Counted from the stretch's first letter, positions 6,479 through 14,515 are shown. The stretch is DNA of 15,083 nt from Methanocalculaceae archaeon (GCA_031255895.1 JAIRRQ010000122.1:1-15083), one strand, 5' to 3'. Numbers and translations: made by a program. Notes: generated by a model from the letters alone, not told the origin.

Positions 6479-7735
6479 ATGGCCAAACAGATTAACCCCT
6501 GGTCCAACACTACCAAAATAGATATTGATCGTTTGATTTCCGATTTTGGCATCGAACCATTTTCATCAATTAAGGAAAAAATAGCTGATCAGCCGATTTT
6601 TACCCGCCGTACCATTGTCGCAGGTCATCGCGATTATGATGTGGTAGCGGATGCGATTACGCAGAAAAAACCGTTTCATGTTCTGACTGGTTTCATGCCG
6701 AGTGGTCATCCCCATTTTGGCCACCTAATGGTAATGAAAGAGGTCGTTTGGCATATTCAACAAGGAGGTAATGGATTCATCTCCATGGCAGACTGTGAGG
6801 CGCATGCAGTTCGTGGTCTATCCTGGGGTGTGTGTGACCGGTACGCCAGAGAGTATATGGAGTGCCTGTATGCGCTTGGATTTTCTGGTGAGATCTATTC
6901 TCAGCGCCGGAACAATGTGTTGAAGGATCTAGCATTCGAGGCTGCAACGAAGATCAATCTCTCAGAACTTTCAGCAATCTATGGATTTGGACCGGAAACT
7001 GAACTTGCTCATGCGATATCGGTGTCGATGCAGGTTGCGGATATTCTCTATCCACAGTTGGTCTCAGGAATTGCCCCGACAGTCGTCCCGGTGGGAATCG
7101 ATCAGGATCCACATATTCGACTGACCCGTGACGTTACAAACTCGTTCAGGATGTTTCTAGTGGATGAGCGCGAGACTCACATCAGTATTCGTGTCAAGAA
7201 TGCGCCGACGGGTGCACTCGACGCGGTGGCAAAACGATTTGGAGGTTCTGAGAAGCACCAGATGCATCTTGATCTTCCTGCCGGATATACACTTGCTGAA
7301 ACAGACACGATTGTCCGGGAAGTTGAGCGTGAGTTCGGTGGTTTTGGTTTTTTGTTGCCATCTGCAACCTATCACAGCTTTTTATTGGGATTGCGGGGTG
7401 GAAAGATGTCTTCTAGTGTTTCTGACAGTTTGATCTGGTTCGATGATCCTGAAATGGATGTCAAAAAGAAGATCATGGGTTCACTCACCGGTGGAAGACA
7501 GACACTCGAGGAACAGAAAAAACTTGGTGGAGAGCCAGAAAAATGCTCGATCTATCAACTAAACAGATTTCATATGCAGGATGATGACGCAGAGCTTGCT
7601 GAGATGTGCCGTGCTTGCAGAGAGGGAGATCTGATGTGTGGAACCTGCAAGAAGAGAACGTTCGAGCTGGTCTGGACTTTTTTACAAGAGTTCAAGGAAA
7701 AGCGTGATGAGGTTGTGCATATGGTGAAGTGGTGA
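6479..7735 (+). CDS. trpS: Tryptophanyl-tRNA synthetase
   Basis: This class I synthetase of the archaeal/eukaryotic type charges tRNA-Trp. The HIGH-like signature is PSGHPHFGH (residues 74-82) and the KMSKS loop is GKMSSS (308-313). GFMPSG, GIDQDPHIRLTRD and the tryptophan-pocket region GFGPETEL are typical. The C-terminal anticodon-binding part contains CRACREGDLMCGTC, a C-x2-C-x6-C-x2-C pattern at residues 377-390 that could bind a metal. I chose ATG 6479 (418 residues) over the in-frame GTG at 6470, because GTGAG at 6470-6474 looks like the ribosome-binding site, as in the GGTGAT before pheS. It is the second gene of the endA operon, with pheS starting three bases after its stop. Confidence 0.93.
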   Translation: MAKQINPWSNTTKIDIDRLISDFGIEPFSSIKEKIADQPIFTRRTIVAGHRDYDVVADAITQKKPFHVLTGFMPSGHPHFGHLMVMKEVVWHIQQGGNGFISMADCEAHAVRGLSWGVCDRYAREYMECLYALGFSGEIYSQRRNNVLKDLAFEAATKINLSELSAIYGFGPETELAHAISVSMQVADILYPQLVSGIAPTVVPVGIDQDPHIRLTRDVTNSFRMFLVDERETHISIRVKNAPTGALDAVAKRFGGSEKHQMHLDLPAGYTLAETDTIVREVEREFGGFGFLLPSATYHSFLLGLRGGKMSSSVSDSLIWFDDPEMDVKKKIMGSLTGGRQTLEEQKKLGGEPEKCSIYQLNRFHMQDDDAELAEMCRACREGDLMCGTCKKRTFELVWTFLQEFKEKRDEVVHMVKW

Positions 7736-7736
7736 T
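7731..7736 (+). promoter_or_regulatory. Shine-Dalgarno of pheS overlapping the trpS stop codon
   Basis: GGTGAT is complementary to the 3' end of archaeal 16S rRNA. It includes the TGA stop of trpS and lies two bases before the pheS ATG, which indicates coupled translation. Confidence 0.55.
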
Positions 7737-7738
7737 TT

Positions 7739-9163
7739 ATGGATCTGACAATAAATGAAAAACGTGTGCTTGCAATACTCACGGAGCTGAGATCTGCGGA
7801 CGCGGCAACACTTTCAACGAGATTGGACGCCTCAGTGGATACTGTGGTGCAATGGGCTCACCTATGTGCCGATCGTGGTCTTGTGACACTTGAGAGATGT
7901 GTTATAGAAACGGCGGTTCTGACCGATGAAGGGAAAAGATATGCCGCGTTTGGTCTTCCTGAGCGACAGGTTTTTGCAAGTATTCATGGCCCCACTCCGA
8001 TGGATGAATTGACAAAACACCCTTTGTCGAAGATTGCGATTGGTTGGTTGCGCAAGAAAAAATGGATTACAATTGACAAGGGTGTTGTCACGGTTAGTGT
8101 AAACGTGCTAGAGGGTGAGGACGAACTTGCGCTGAAAAATCCTGTCGCAGGCACGGTAGGATGTCAAGAGCTGGTGAAACGTGGTCTCGCTAAGATCACT
8201 GAGACTGTGTCATGGATTGTATCTGTCACGCCCGCTGGTGTTGAGATCGCCGCGGCAGATCTGGATCTTCGTGAGGAGATTGGTATTATTTCCCGCGAAC
8301 AGATCTTGTCTGGTGAGTGGAAGAATCTGCCACTACGCCGTTATAATGTGGACACGTTGCCAAAGAGGATTTATGGCGGACGTTTACACCCGAATCAACA
8401 AATTCTCGATGAAATCCGTGCACTACTGTTTGAAATGGGATTCACCGAATTCTATGGATCTATTGTGCAGAATGCATTCTGGAACTTTGATTCCCTGTAT
8501 CAACCTCAGGATCATCCGGCGCGCGAGATGCAGGATACATTTCATCTCTCAGAGGAGATTGATCTGCCAGATGGCTGGGAGAAGATCTGCGACGTCCACA
8601 TAACTGGTGGCAATACCGGTTCAACTGGGTGGGGTGGTGAGTGGAGTCCAGAGATTGCTCGCAAGTGTGTTCTGCGAACACACAGCACCTCCCTTTCCAT
8701 TCAGTATCTGGCAAAAAATCCAATCCCTCCACTGAAGGCATTTTCCATATCTCGTGTGTATCGTCGTGAAACGATTGATCCAACTCATCTACCTGAATTT
8801 GAGCAGTTGGAGGGCATCGTGATGGATGAAGGTTTGACATTTGGTCATCTTCTCGGATTTTTCAAAGAATTTTTTGGCAGAATTGGTTTTGAATCGATAC
8901 GATTCAGGCCAGGTTATTTTCCTTACACTGAACCCTCGGTAGAGCCTGAGGTTTGGGTTGACGGACTTGGTTGGGTTGAGCTGGGTGGTGCTGGTGTGTT
9001 TCGCAAGGAGGTCACCGCACCTTGGGGTATCGATTGTTCAGTTCTTGCTTGGGGCCTTGGTGTGTCACGCGTTTCAATGCTGCGGATGGGTCTGAAAGAT
9101 CTCCGTCAGCTTTATCGAAGTGATATTGAATGGATTCGCTCAAGTCCGGTTAGGAGGGTGTAA
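7739..9163 (+). CDS. pheS: Phenylalanyl-tRNA synthetase alpha subunit
   Basis: This catalytic subunit of the (alpha-beta)2 class II enzyme charges tRNA-Phe. The 474-residue protein has the archaeal plan: about 170 residues of tandem winged-helix modules at the N-terminus (LTINEKRVLAILTELRSADAATLSTRLD and following), then the class II core. Motif 1 is HPNQQILDEIRALLFEMGF (217-235) and the substrate loop is NFDSLYQPQDHPAREMQDTF (249-268). Motif 2 is FSISRVYRRETIDPTHLPEFEQLEG (335-359). Phe-pocket residues lie in FRPGYFPYTEPSVE, and motif 3 is AWGLGVSRVSMLRMG (437-451). It begins three bases after trpS, and pheT begins two bases after its stop, so the subunits are made together. Confidence 0.96.
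   Translation: MDLTINEKRVLAILTELRSADAATLSTRLDASVDTVVQWAHLCADRGLVTLERCVIETAVLTDEGKRYAAFGLPERQVFASIHGPTPMDELTKHPLSKIAIGWLRKKKWITIDKGVVTVSVNVLEGEDELALKNPVAGTVGCQELVKRGLAKITETVSWIVSVTPAGVEIAAADLDLREEIGIISREQILSGEWKNLPLRRYNVDTLPKRIYGGRLHPNQQILDEIRALLFEMGFTEFYGSIVQNAFWNFDSLYQPQDHPAREMQDTFHLSEEIDLPDGWEKICDVHITGGNTGSTGWGGEWSPEIARKCVLRTHSTSLSIQYLAKNPIPPLKAFSISRVYRRETIDPTHLPEFEQLEGIVMDEGLTFGHLLGFFKEFFGRIGFESIRFRPGYFPYTEPSVEPEVWVDGLGWVELGGAGVFRKEVTAPWGIDCSVLAWGLGVSRVSMLRMGLKDLRQLYRSDIEWIRSSPVRRV
9152..9158 (+). promoter_or_regulatory. Strong Shine-Dalgarno of pheT
   Basis: AGGAGGG lies within the last codons of pheS, seven bases before the pheT GTG. This is the best ribosome-binding site seen in the window and fixes the GTG start. 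Confidence 0.75.
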
Positions 9164-9165
9164 TT

Positions 9166-10779
9166 GTGCCGGTGGTAAAACTCAATAATGCATATCTGGA
9201 ACGATTGACGAGAACGGATATCAGAACGATCCGCAATAATCTGCCAATGCTAGGTTCTGAGGTTGAACGCGAGGATGAGGAACAGACGGACGTTCAGTTC
9301 TTCCCCAACCACCCTGATCTTTGCAGTGCTGAAGGGGTGGCACGGGCGATGCGAGGATATCTCGGCATTGAGACCGGTCTTCCAACTTATTCGGTAAAGT
9401 CGTCTGGAATCTCGTTTTCCATCGATCCAAATCTTGCAAACATCCGCCCATATCTCGGTTCTGCGGTTATTCGCAATGTCTGCATGGATAATGCGATGAT
9501 TGAATCTTTGATGAACTTGCAGGAGTCACTGCATTGGGTGGTCGGTCGCAACCGAAAGAAGGTTGCGATTGGTGTACACGATCTCGACAAGATCGAAAGT
9601 CCATTCTCCTATATCGCAGCCAAACGATCTACGACATTTGTTCCGTTGGATTACGATGTGTCGATGACGATGGATCAGATTCTTGTCGAACATCCAAAGG
9701 GCAAGGCATACGCGAAGATTGTGAGAAATCAACAGCTGTTTCCTCTGATTTGTGATGCGAAAGGCAGGGTTTGTTCGTTTCCACCGATTATTAACAGTGA
9801 GTTGACCCGTGTTACAGAGGATACGAGAAATATTTTGCTGGATGTGACTGGTATTGAGCCTCGTGCGGTGATGGTTGCGGTCAATATTGTCTGTACGGCG
9901 ATGGTGGAGATGGGGGCAACAATCGAGTCGGTGGATGTGGACGGCATCACGACACCGATGCTCGCACCTGCGGTGAGAACCATTTCAGTTGCAGCATGTA
10001 ATGCCCTTGTGGGCACTGCAATCGTTGCAGCAGAAATGAAAAATCTTCTTGAGAGAATGCGGTTTGGTGCTGAGGTTGTTGACACGGATCACGTCCGTGT
10101 GATGATTCCTTGTTATCGCGCAGACATTATGCACGACCATGACCTCTACGAGGATGTTGCAATTGCCTATGGTTATGACAGAATTCCGGCAAGTCTGCCG
10201 CCGACGTTCACTGTTGGCAAACCACATCCAGTACAGGTGATTTACAGTCTTGTGCGTGATATTATGATAGGCCTGTCTTACATCGAGAATACACCGTTTA
10301 CGTTGACGAACGAAAAGGTGTCGTATGAGATGATGGGCAGGCCTGAAAATTCTGCGGCTTTGAGCGTGTTGCATCCTATTAGCGAGGATCAGACGATTAT
10401 TCGAACGGATATTCTGCCGATGTTGATGGAATCTCTCTCCATCAATCGATCCCGTGAGCTGCCGCAAAAAATTTTTGCCTGTGGTGATGTTGTTCAGAAT
10501 CTGGTGACATACGCGAAGATGGCGGCAGTTTCAATTCACGCTGCCGCAGATTTTTCGGAGATTTATGCTGTGGTGGATGCGTTTTGCCGGATGGCGGCAC
10601 TGCCGTATGAGGTTCGCGGATCTAGAGATCCGGCATTTCTCGATGGCAGACGCGGTGATGTGTATGTTGCAGGGGAGATGGTGGGGACGTTTGGTGAGAT
10701 CAACCCTGATGTGCTGGTGGCTTTTGGTCTTGCACACCCGGTTGTGGCGTTTGAGATTGATCTGTCCTGTTTGCTCTAA
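9166..10779 (+). CDS. pheT: Phenylalanyl-tRNA synthetase beta subunit
   Basis: This structural/editing partner of PheS has 537 residues, the short archaeal form without the bacterial N-terminal EMAP domain. Visible blocks are the N-terminal B1-like region with FFPNHPDLCSAEGVARAMRGYLG (45-67) and the B3/B4 editing domain (about 90-265, including VAIGVHDLDKIESPF). The B5 domain follows (about 265-345) with the acidic magnesium site DLYEDVAIAYGYDRIPA. The C-terminal catalytic-like core ends in GEMVGTFGEINPDVLVAFGLAHPVVAFEIDL (503-533). The GTG start is fixed by the AGGAGGG site. It is the last gene of the operon, and an oligo-T run follows ten bases after the stop. Confidence 0.95.
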   Translation: MPVVKLNNAYLERLTRTDIRTIRNNLPMLGSEVEREDEEQTDVQFFPNHPDLCSAEGVARAMRGYLGIETGLPTYSVKSSGISFSIDPNLANIRPYLGSAVIRNVCMDNAMIESLMNLQESLHWVVGRNRKKVAIGVHDLDKIESPFSYIAAKRSTTFVPLDYDVSMTMDQILVEHPKGKAYAKIVRNQQLFPLICDAKGRVCSFPPIINSELTRVTEDTRNILLDVTGIEPRAVMVAVNIVCTAMVEMGATIESVDVDGITTPMLAPAVRTISVAACNALVGTAIVAAEMKNLLERMRFGAEVVDTDHVRVMIPCYRADIMHDHDLYEDVAIAYGYDRIPASLPPTFTVGKPHPVQVIYSLVRDIMIGLSYIENTPFTLTNEKVSYEMMGRPENSAALSVLHPISEDQTIIRTDILPMLMESLSINRSRELPQKIFACGDVVQNLVTYAKMAAVSIHAAADFSEIYAVVDAFCRMAALPYEVRGSRDPAFLDGRRGDVYVAGEMVGTFGEINPDVLVAFGLAHPVVAFEIDLSCLL

Positions 10780-10788
10780 ATCGCCTCA

Positions 10789-10797
10789 TTTTTCTTT
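10789..10797 (+). terminator. Oligo-T terminator of the endA-pheT operon
   Basis: TTTTTCTTT begins ten bases after the pheT stop. A second T7 at 10879-10885 overlaps the metG stop codon on the other strand and may act as a backup. Confidence 0.5.
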
Positions 10798-10863
10798 ATT
10801 AATTTTCAACAGATTAATCTAATTCTGATCATACGGTTCTGGATATTCTGTGTCAACCCACAC

Positions 10864-10873
10864 AAAAAAGAAA
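10864..10873 (-). terminator. Oligo-T terminator of metG
   Basis: The complement reads TTTCTTTTTT, starting about ten bases after the metG stop codon. Confidence 0.5.
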
Positions 10874-10883
10874 TGACGTTTTT

Positions 10884-12914
10884 TTAGTGCACGCGTGTAC
10901 CAGGTACAACATCCCGCAATGGAATCAGAAGTGAAGCGGCATGTTCACCTGCGGCAAACAGCATGCCGTTGCTCTCCTCTCCACGGAATTTTGTTGGTTT
11001 GAGATTGACAATGACGACAATTTTTTTACCGATCATCTCTTCTGGTGTGTAATTGAGTGCAATGCCGGAGATGATCTGACGTACCTCCTTTCCGATATCA
11101 ACTTGTAATCGTAGAAGCTTTTCAGTCTTTGGAACTCTTTCTGCCTTTATCACCAGACCTACACGGAGATCCAGTTTTGCTACGTCATCAATAGTTACAA
11201 TATTCTCTAAGAACGGATCAATTTCTGCTTCCATCGTATCTTTTCCTGTAGTTTTATTCTGTGTTTCAACGGCGCGTCTTGCAAGAGTTGCCTCAAGATC
11301 CTCGCGTTGTTCGTCATCTATTCTTGCAAACAGCGGTCTTACTTCGCCAAGTGTTTTGTTCTCAAATGGAACAAGAGCATCTCCTATTGGATGATCTTCA
11401 ATTTTATCTGTGTAACCGAGCATCTCCCACAGTTTTTGGGCAGATTTTGGCATCGCAGGGTGGATCAGAAGAGCACTGGCTTTGACAATTTGCAGACAAT
11501 TCTTCAACACCTGTGCTGCGGCGTAGGGGTCTTCCTTGATCATTTTCCACGGAGCAGTGTTCGAGATATAACTGTTGCCGTAGCCTGCTAAGAGCAGGAT
11601 CTCGTCAATTGCCGCTTTAAACTCAAATGTGCGCACAAGTTTTTCGACAAGGCAAAGTGTTTTCGTAATTTCATCAAGGATCTCTTGTTTGACAGCAACT
11701 TCCGGTACCTCTCTTAACTTTGTTTTGACTAGCATCATGCTGCGATTTGCAAAGTTTCCAAAGGTGTTCACAAGTTCGTTGTTGATGCGTGCCTGAAATT
11801 CTTTCCAAGAGAAATCAAGCTCACGGGTGTGGTTGGTGTAGGCAAGGAGATAGTATCTTAGGTAATCTGCTGGAAGTCCTTTATCCAGATAATCTTCTTT
11901 CGTCCAAATCACATATCCGCGAGATTTTGAAAATTTTTGACCATCAATCGTGACCATTCCACTTGCGACAACTGCTGATGGCGGTTGATATCCTGCACCG
12001 TGCAGCATTGCAGGCAAGAACACACAGTGATGATAGATGATGTCGGAACCGATGAAATGCACGCGATCACCGTTGCACCAATATTTCTGCCAGCTGTTTC
12101 CAGTTGTATTGGCCCACTCTTCGGTGAAGGCGATGTAGCCGATTGGTGCGTCAACCCACACATAGGTGACAAGACCTTTTGCGTCCTTGCCTGGAAATGC
12201 GACACCCCAGTCCATCATCCGGGTAATGCACCAGTCCTTCAATTCGTTCTCGACCCACCCGATGGCATAGTTGCGTGCGTTGATGGTTCCGTCAAGTGTT
12301 GGGAGATATTCAAGAAGATAGTCGCGAAATTTGCTCAGTTTGAAGTAATAGTGTTTCTGTTCGCGGAGTTCTGCCTGTGTCCCACAGGTGGTGCAGACGG
12401 AATTGAGGATTTCCCCTGGTTCAAGGTGTCTGCCACAGCCCTGATCACACTCATCACCACGGGCATGTTTGCCGCAGTAAGGACAGATACCTTCCACATA
12501 TCGATCTGGAAGGAACCGTTTGCAGCTTGGGCAATAACTCTGTTGGATGGTTTTTTCATAGATGTAATCTTTTTCGATCAGAGATTCAATGATGGTGGTG
12601 GTTCGATGGTGTGTTGTTGGATCATCGGTCATACCGAACCTGTCGAAATTGATTCCCATATCTTTGAAAACCTCGTCGAAATGTGCATGAAAATATTCGG
12701 AGACAGCACGCGGGGTGGTGTGTTCAGTCTCAGCGGTGACGATGATCGGAGTTCCGTGGTTGTCGGAGCCACAAACAAATACGATATCATCTCCGAGCCA
12801 TCGCAGATAGCGAACATAAAAATCGCCGGGAATGTAGGTCCTCAAGTGGCCAAGGTGGCACAGGCCATTTGTATAGGGAAGACCACAGGTAACGACAGTC
12901 GGTTTATGGGTCAT
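10884..12914 (-). CDS. metG: Methionyl-tRNA synthetase with C-terminal tRNA-binding domain
   Basis: This class I enzyme charges initiator and elongator tRNA-Met. From the chosen ATG (12914) it has 676 residues. The HIGH motif is HLGH (20-23) in GLPYTNGLCHLGHLRTYIPGD. A two-knuckle zinc insert follows: CPSC (128-131), CPYC (144-147), CDQGC (156-160) and CTTC (174-177). The KMSKS motif is KFSKS (327-331). After the helical anticodon domain, a linker leads to an EMAPII/Trbp111-like OB fold (about 568-676: LDLRVGLVIKAERVPKTEKLLRLQVDIG, KIVVIVNLKPTKFRG, SNGMLFAAG). An upstream in-frame ATG at 12968 would add 18 Pro/Thr/Asn-rich residues, but it overlaps the likely TATA box, and family members begin just before PTVVTCGLPY. 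It is convergent with pheT and divergent from the 266-residue gene. Confidence 0.94.
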   Translation of the reverse strand: MTHKPTVVTCGLPYTNGLCHLGHLRTYIPGDFYVRYLRWLGDDIVFVCGSDNHGTPIIVTAETEHTTPRAVSEYFHAHFDEVFKDMGINFDRFGMTDDPTTHHRTTTIIESLIEKDYIYEKTIQQSYCPSCKRFLPDRYVEGICPYCGKHARGDECDQGCGRHLEPGEILNSVCTTCGTQAELREQKHYYFKLSKFRDYLLEYLPTLDGTINARNYAIGWVENELKDWCITRMMDWGVAFPGKDAKGLVTYVWVDAPIGYIAFTEEWANTTGNSWQKYWCNGDRVHFIGSDIIYHHCVFLPAMLHGAGYQPPSAVVASGMVTIDGQKFSKSRGYVIWTKEDYLDKGLPADYLRYYLLAYTNHTRELDFSWKEFQARINNELVNTFGNFANRSMMLVKTKLREVPEVAVKQEILDEITKTLCLVEKLVRTFEFKAAIDEILLLAGYGNSYISNTAPWKMIKEDPYAAAQVLKNCLQIVKASALLIHPAMPKSAQKLWEMLGYTDKIEDHPIGDALVPFENKTLGEVRPLFARIDDEQREDLEATLARRAVETQNKTTGKDTMEAEIDPFLENIVTIDDVAKLDLRVGLVIKAERVPKTEKLLRLQVDIGKEVRQIISGIALNYTPEEMIGKKIVVIVNLKPTKFRGEESNGMLFAAGEHAASLLIPLRDVVPGTRVH

Positions 12915-12965
12915 AGTGGTAGTATTTGGGGCGGGTGAGGTATTAGGGTTTGTGAGGTGGAACAA

Positions 12966-12996
12966 CATTAAATAGTTTCAGCACACATCTGCTGAA
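12966..12996. promoter_or_regulatory. Shared TATA-like element and 20-bp dyad between metG and the orphan gene
   Basis: CATTAAATAG at 12966-12975 reads CTATTTAATG on the minus strand, so it can serve as TATA box in either direction. It lies about 32 bases before the plus-strand ATG and about 55 before the chosen metG ATG. Right beside it is a perfect inverted repeat, TTCAGCA (12977-12983), six bases, TGCTGAA (12990-12996), covering the expected start site of the plus gene. Confidence 0.5.
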
Positions 12997-13002
12997 TAAT
13001 GA

Positions 13003-13803
13003 ATGCTGATGCGCGAACTATCGTTTCGGGTAAGAAGTCTTGGGTCGACTAAACCTGTGGTACCTGCGGTAGAGGAGCTTGGTGGTTGGGCGAGGAGACA
13101 TGTTGGCACCTCTGCAGATTTGATTACCTGGGAAGTTGAGAAGACAATCAGATCCCAGATGTCTGGAATTTTCTTTCCTGCAACTGGTGGATTGTGGTAC
13201 TGTGACCGAATTCTCGCAGCGTTTTCGAATGTCTTCCAAAAGTTGATTTCGGGAGAGTTCGATTTGCAGACGACAGATATTTCTGCGGATTGCGCAATTG
13301 CAACAGAGATCCAGAGGGGGTGTTGGTGGGCGATTCCGTCACCTCAGGCTCTGCATCTTACTGACGGGTACTTCGGGGATGAAGGTGTTGCATTCGAAGC
13401 GATTGCAGATGCAATGGAACGAGTGTGCCGCGTCATGCGGGATGGGGGCATCTCGGGGCATGTACTTCTGTATGATGGGACCTCCCCTGATACAATTGAT
13501 CTGGAACATTTTTTCGGAAAACGGTTTCTTCGTTACGTGCCTGATACATTTCTTGAGAATGTGTTAGAGGTACAACGGGATCTGATTCTCTCCGCTGATG
13601 CTGTATCGCGCCTCGCAGATCTTGTCGACTGCTATGTCATCCGAAAGGTGTATGTTGTAGAACCGACGATCAAAGCGCTTACTGAAGCATGCCGACTGTT
13701 TGATCCTGACGATGTATTTTGTGCAGGAACTGCTCCGAGGGAGCATCAGGAGATATATTGGAAGAATCTTTCAGAATTGCGGGTCCCAGTCATGGATATT
13801 TGA
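13003..13803 (+). CDS. Conserved-looking hypothetical protein, 266 residues
   Basis: I do not recognise this family. The frame is long, has codon use like its neighbours, and starts about 32 bases after a TATA-like box, so it is probably real and nearly leaderless; a second in-frame ATG at 13009 is an alternative start. The protein is soluble: no signal peptide or membrane helix is visible. Possible landmarks are IFFPATGGLWYCDRI (56-70), RGCWWAIPSPQALHLTDGYFGDEG (105-128), GGISGHVLLYDGTSPDTIDLEHFFGKRFLRYVPDTFLENV (148-187) and EACRLFDPDDVFCAGTAPREHQEIYW (228-253). Alternating strands and helices suggest a mixed alpha/beta enzyme-like fold with conserved-type Gly, Asp, Trp and Cys positions. 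It ends nine bases from the convergent rpiA stop. No function is proposed. Confidence 0.75.
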   Translation: MLMRELSFRVRSLGSTKPVVPAVEELGGWARRHVGTSADLITWEVEKTIRSQMSGIFFPATGGLWYCDRILAAFSNVFQKLISGEFDLQTTDISADCAIATEIQRGCWWAIPSPQALHLTDGYFGDEGVAFEAIADAMERVCRVMRDGGISGHVLLYDGTSPDTIDLEHFFGKRFLRYVPDTFLENVLEVQRDLILSADAVSRLADLVDCYVIRKVYVVEPTIKALTEACRLFDPDDVFCAGTAPREHQEIYWKNLSELRVPVMDI

Positions 13804-13807
13804 AAAA
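13803..13807 (-). terminator. Short oligo-T downstream of rpiA
   Basis: The complement reads TTTTT starting about six bases after the rpiA stop. It overlaps the stop codon of the convergent gene, and the signal is weak. Confidence 0.3.
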
Positions 13808-13812
13808 GATGA

Positions 13813-14484
13813 TCATGTTCTATCGCCGATGATGACAATCGTTTTTTCGGTCATAGTAGCAAAAATTCCATTGTCCAAAACACCAGGTATGTTGTTGATT
13901 GTCGCTTCGAGGGATGCTGGGTTAACAATTACATTGAATGCGCAATCGATCACATAATTTCCGTTGTCGGAGATAATAGGGCCGTCTTTTTTTATTCCGT
14001 TGCGTATAATCGGTTTGCCACCAAGTTCTCTAAGTTTTTTTACCACGCTGCCATAGGCAAATGGTAGTATTTCGATAGGCACGGCGATATCAAGATCCAT
14101 AACTTCTTTACAGGGGTCGATCGCCACAACAAATTGTTTTGATGCATTTGCCACGATCTTCTCTCGGAGATGCGCCGCACCACGGCCTTTGATCATTTGT
14201 TTTTTTGGATTTACCTGATCCGCACCGTCAATGGCAAGATCAAGTTCTGGATGGAGAGTCAGCGTTGTGAGTGGAATTCCGTATTCCTCTGCGCGCATAA
14301 TCGTCTGATTTGAGGTTGGTACACCACAAATCATGAGTTTTTCTGTTTTTATCCGTTCGCCAAGCCGCTCCATTGCGAAAAGTACAGTTGAGCCGGTTCC
14401 AAGGCCGATGATCATCCCGTCTCTTACCATATTTGCCGCGCGGATGCCAGCATCTCTCTTTGCTTCCACAACAGAATCACTCAT
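13813..14484 (-). CDS. rpiA: Ribose-5-phosphate isomerase A
   Basis: RpiA interconverts ribulose 5-phosphate and ribose 5-phosphate in the cytoplasm, supplying nucleotide and cofactor synthesis. From ATG 14484 the protein has 223 residues, the normal family length. Motifs are GLGTGSTV (27-34, phosphate binding), the catalytic acidic pair in DLAIDGADQV (D86, D89), and KGRGAAHLREK (99-109), where K99 and E108 have the spacing of the known catalytic Lys/Glu. The usual KGGGG reads KGRGA here. An in-frame ATG at 14574 would add 30 residues of unrelated character and place the TATA-like element TTTATATGC (complement of 14507-14515) inside the gene. With ATG 14484 that element is about 27 bases upstream, so the mRNA is probably leaderless. 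Confidence 0.93.
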   Translation of the reverse strand: MSDSVVEAKRDAGIRAANMVRDGMIIGLGTGSTVLFAMERLGERIKTEKLMICGVPTSNQTIMRAEEYGIPLTTLTLHPELDLAIDGADQVNPKKQMIKGRGAAHLREKIVANASKQFVVAIDPCKEVMDLDIAVPIEILPFAYGSVVKKLRELGGKPIIRNGIKKDGPIISDNGNYVIDCAFNVIVNPASLEATINNIPGVLDNGIFATMTEKTIVIIGDRT

Positions 14485-14506
14485 CTCAAACTTGTACGTT
14501 GCCTTT

Positions 14507-14515
14507 GCATATAAA
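14507..14515 (-). promoter_or_regulatory. TATA-like element of rpiA
   Basis: TTTATATGC on the minus strand is centred about 27 bases upstream of ATG 14484. This is the distance expected between an archaeal TATA box and the transcription start, so transcription would begin at or next to the start codon. Confidence 0.5.

Noticed and set aside
6470..6481. GTG start for trpS at 6470
   Set aside because: GTGAG there looks like the ribosome-binding site for ATG 6479, which also matches the pheS arrangement downstream.
10798..10818. ATTAAT pair in the pheT/metG gap as a regulatory dyad
   Set aside because: ATTAAT is self-complementary and common in AT-rich DNA. The gap is between two 3' ends, where operators are not expected.
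11985..12938. 317-codon plus-strand frame opposite metG
   Set aside because: It is a long shadow of metG on the opposite strand. The Cys/Trp/Phe/Ile-rich product has no domain logic, while metG has all synthetase motifs.
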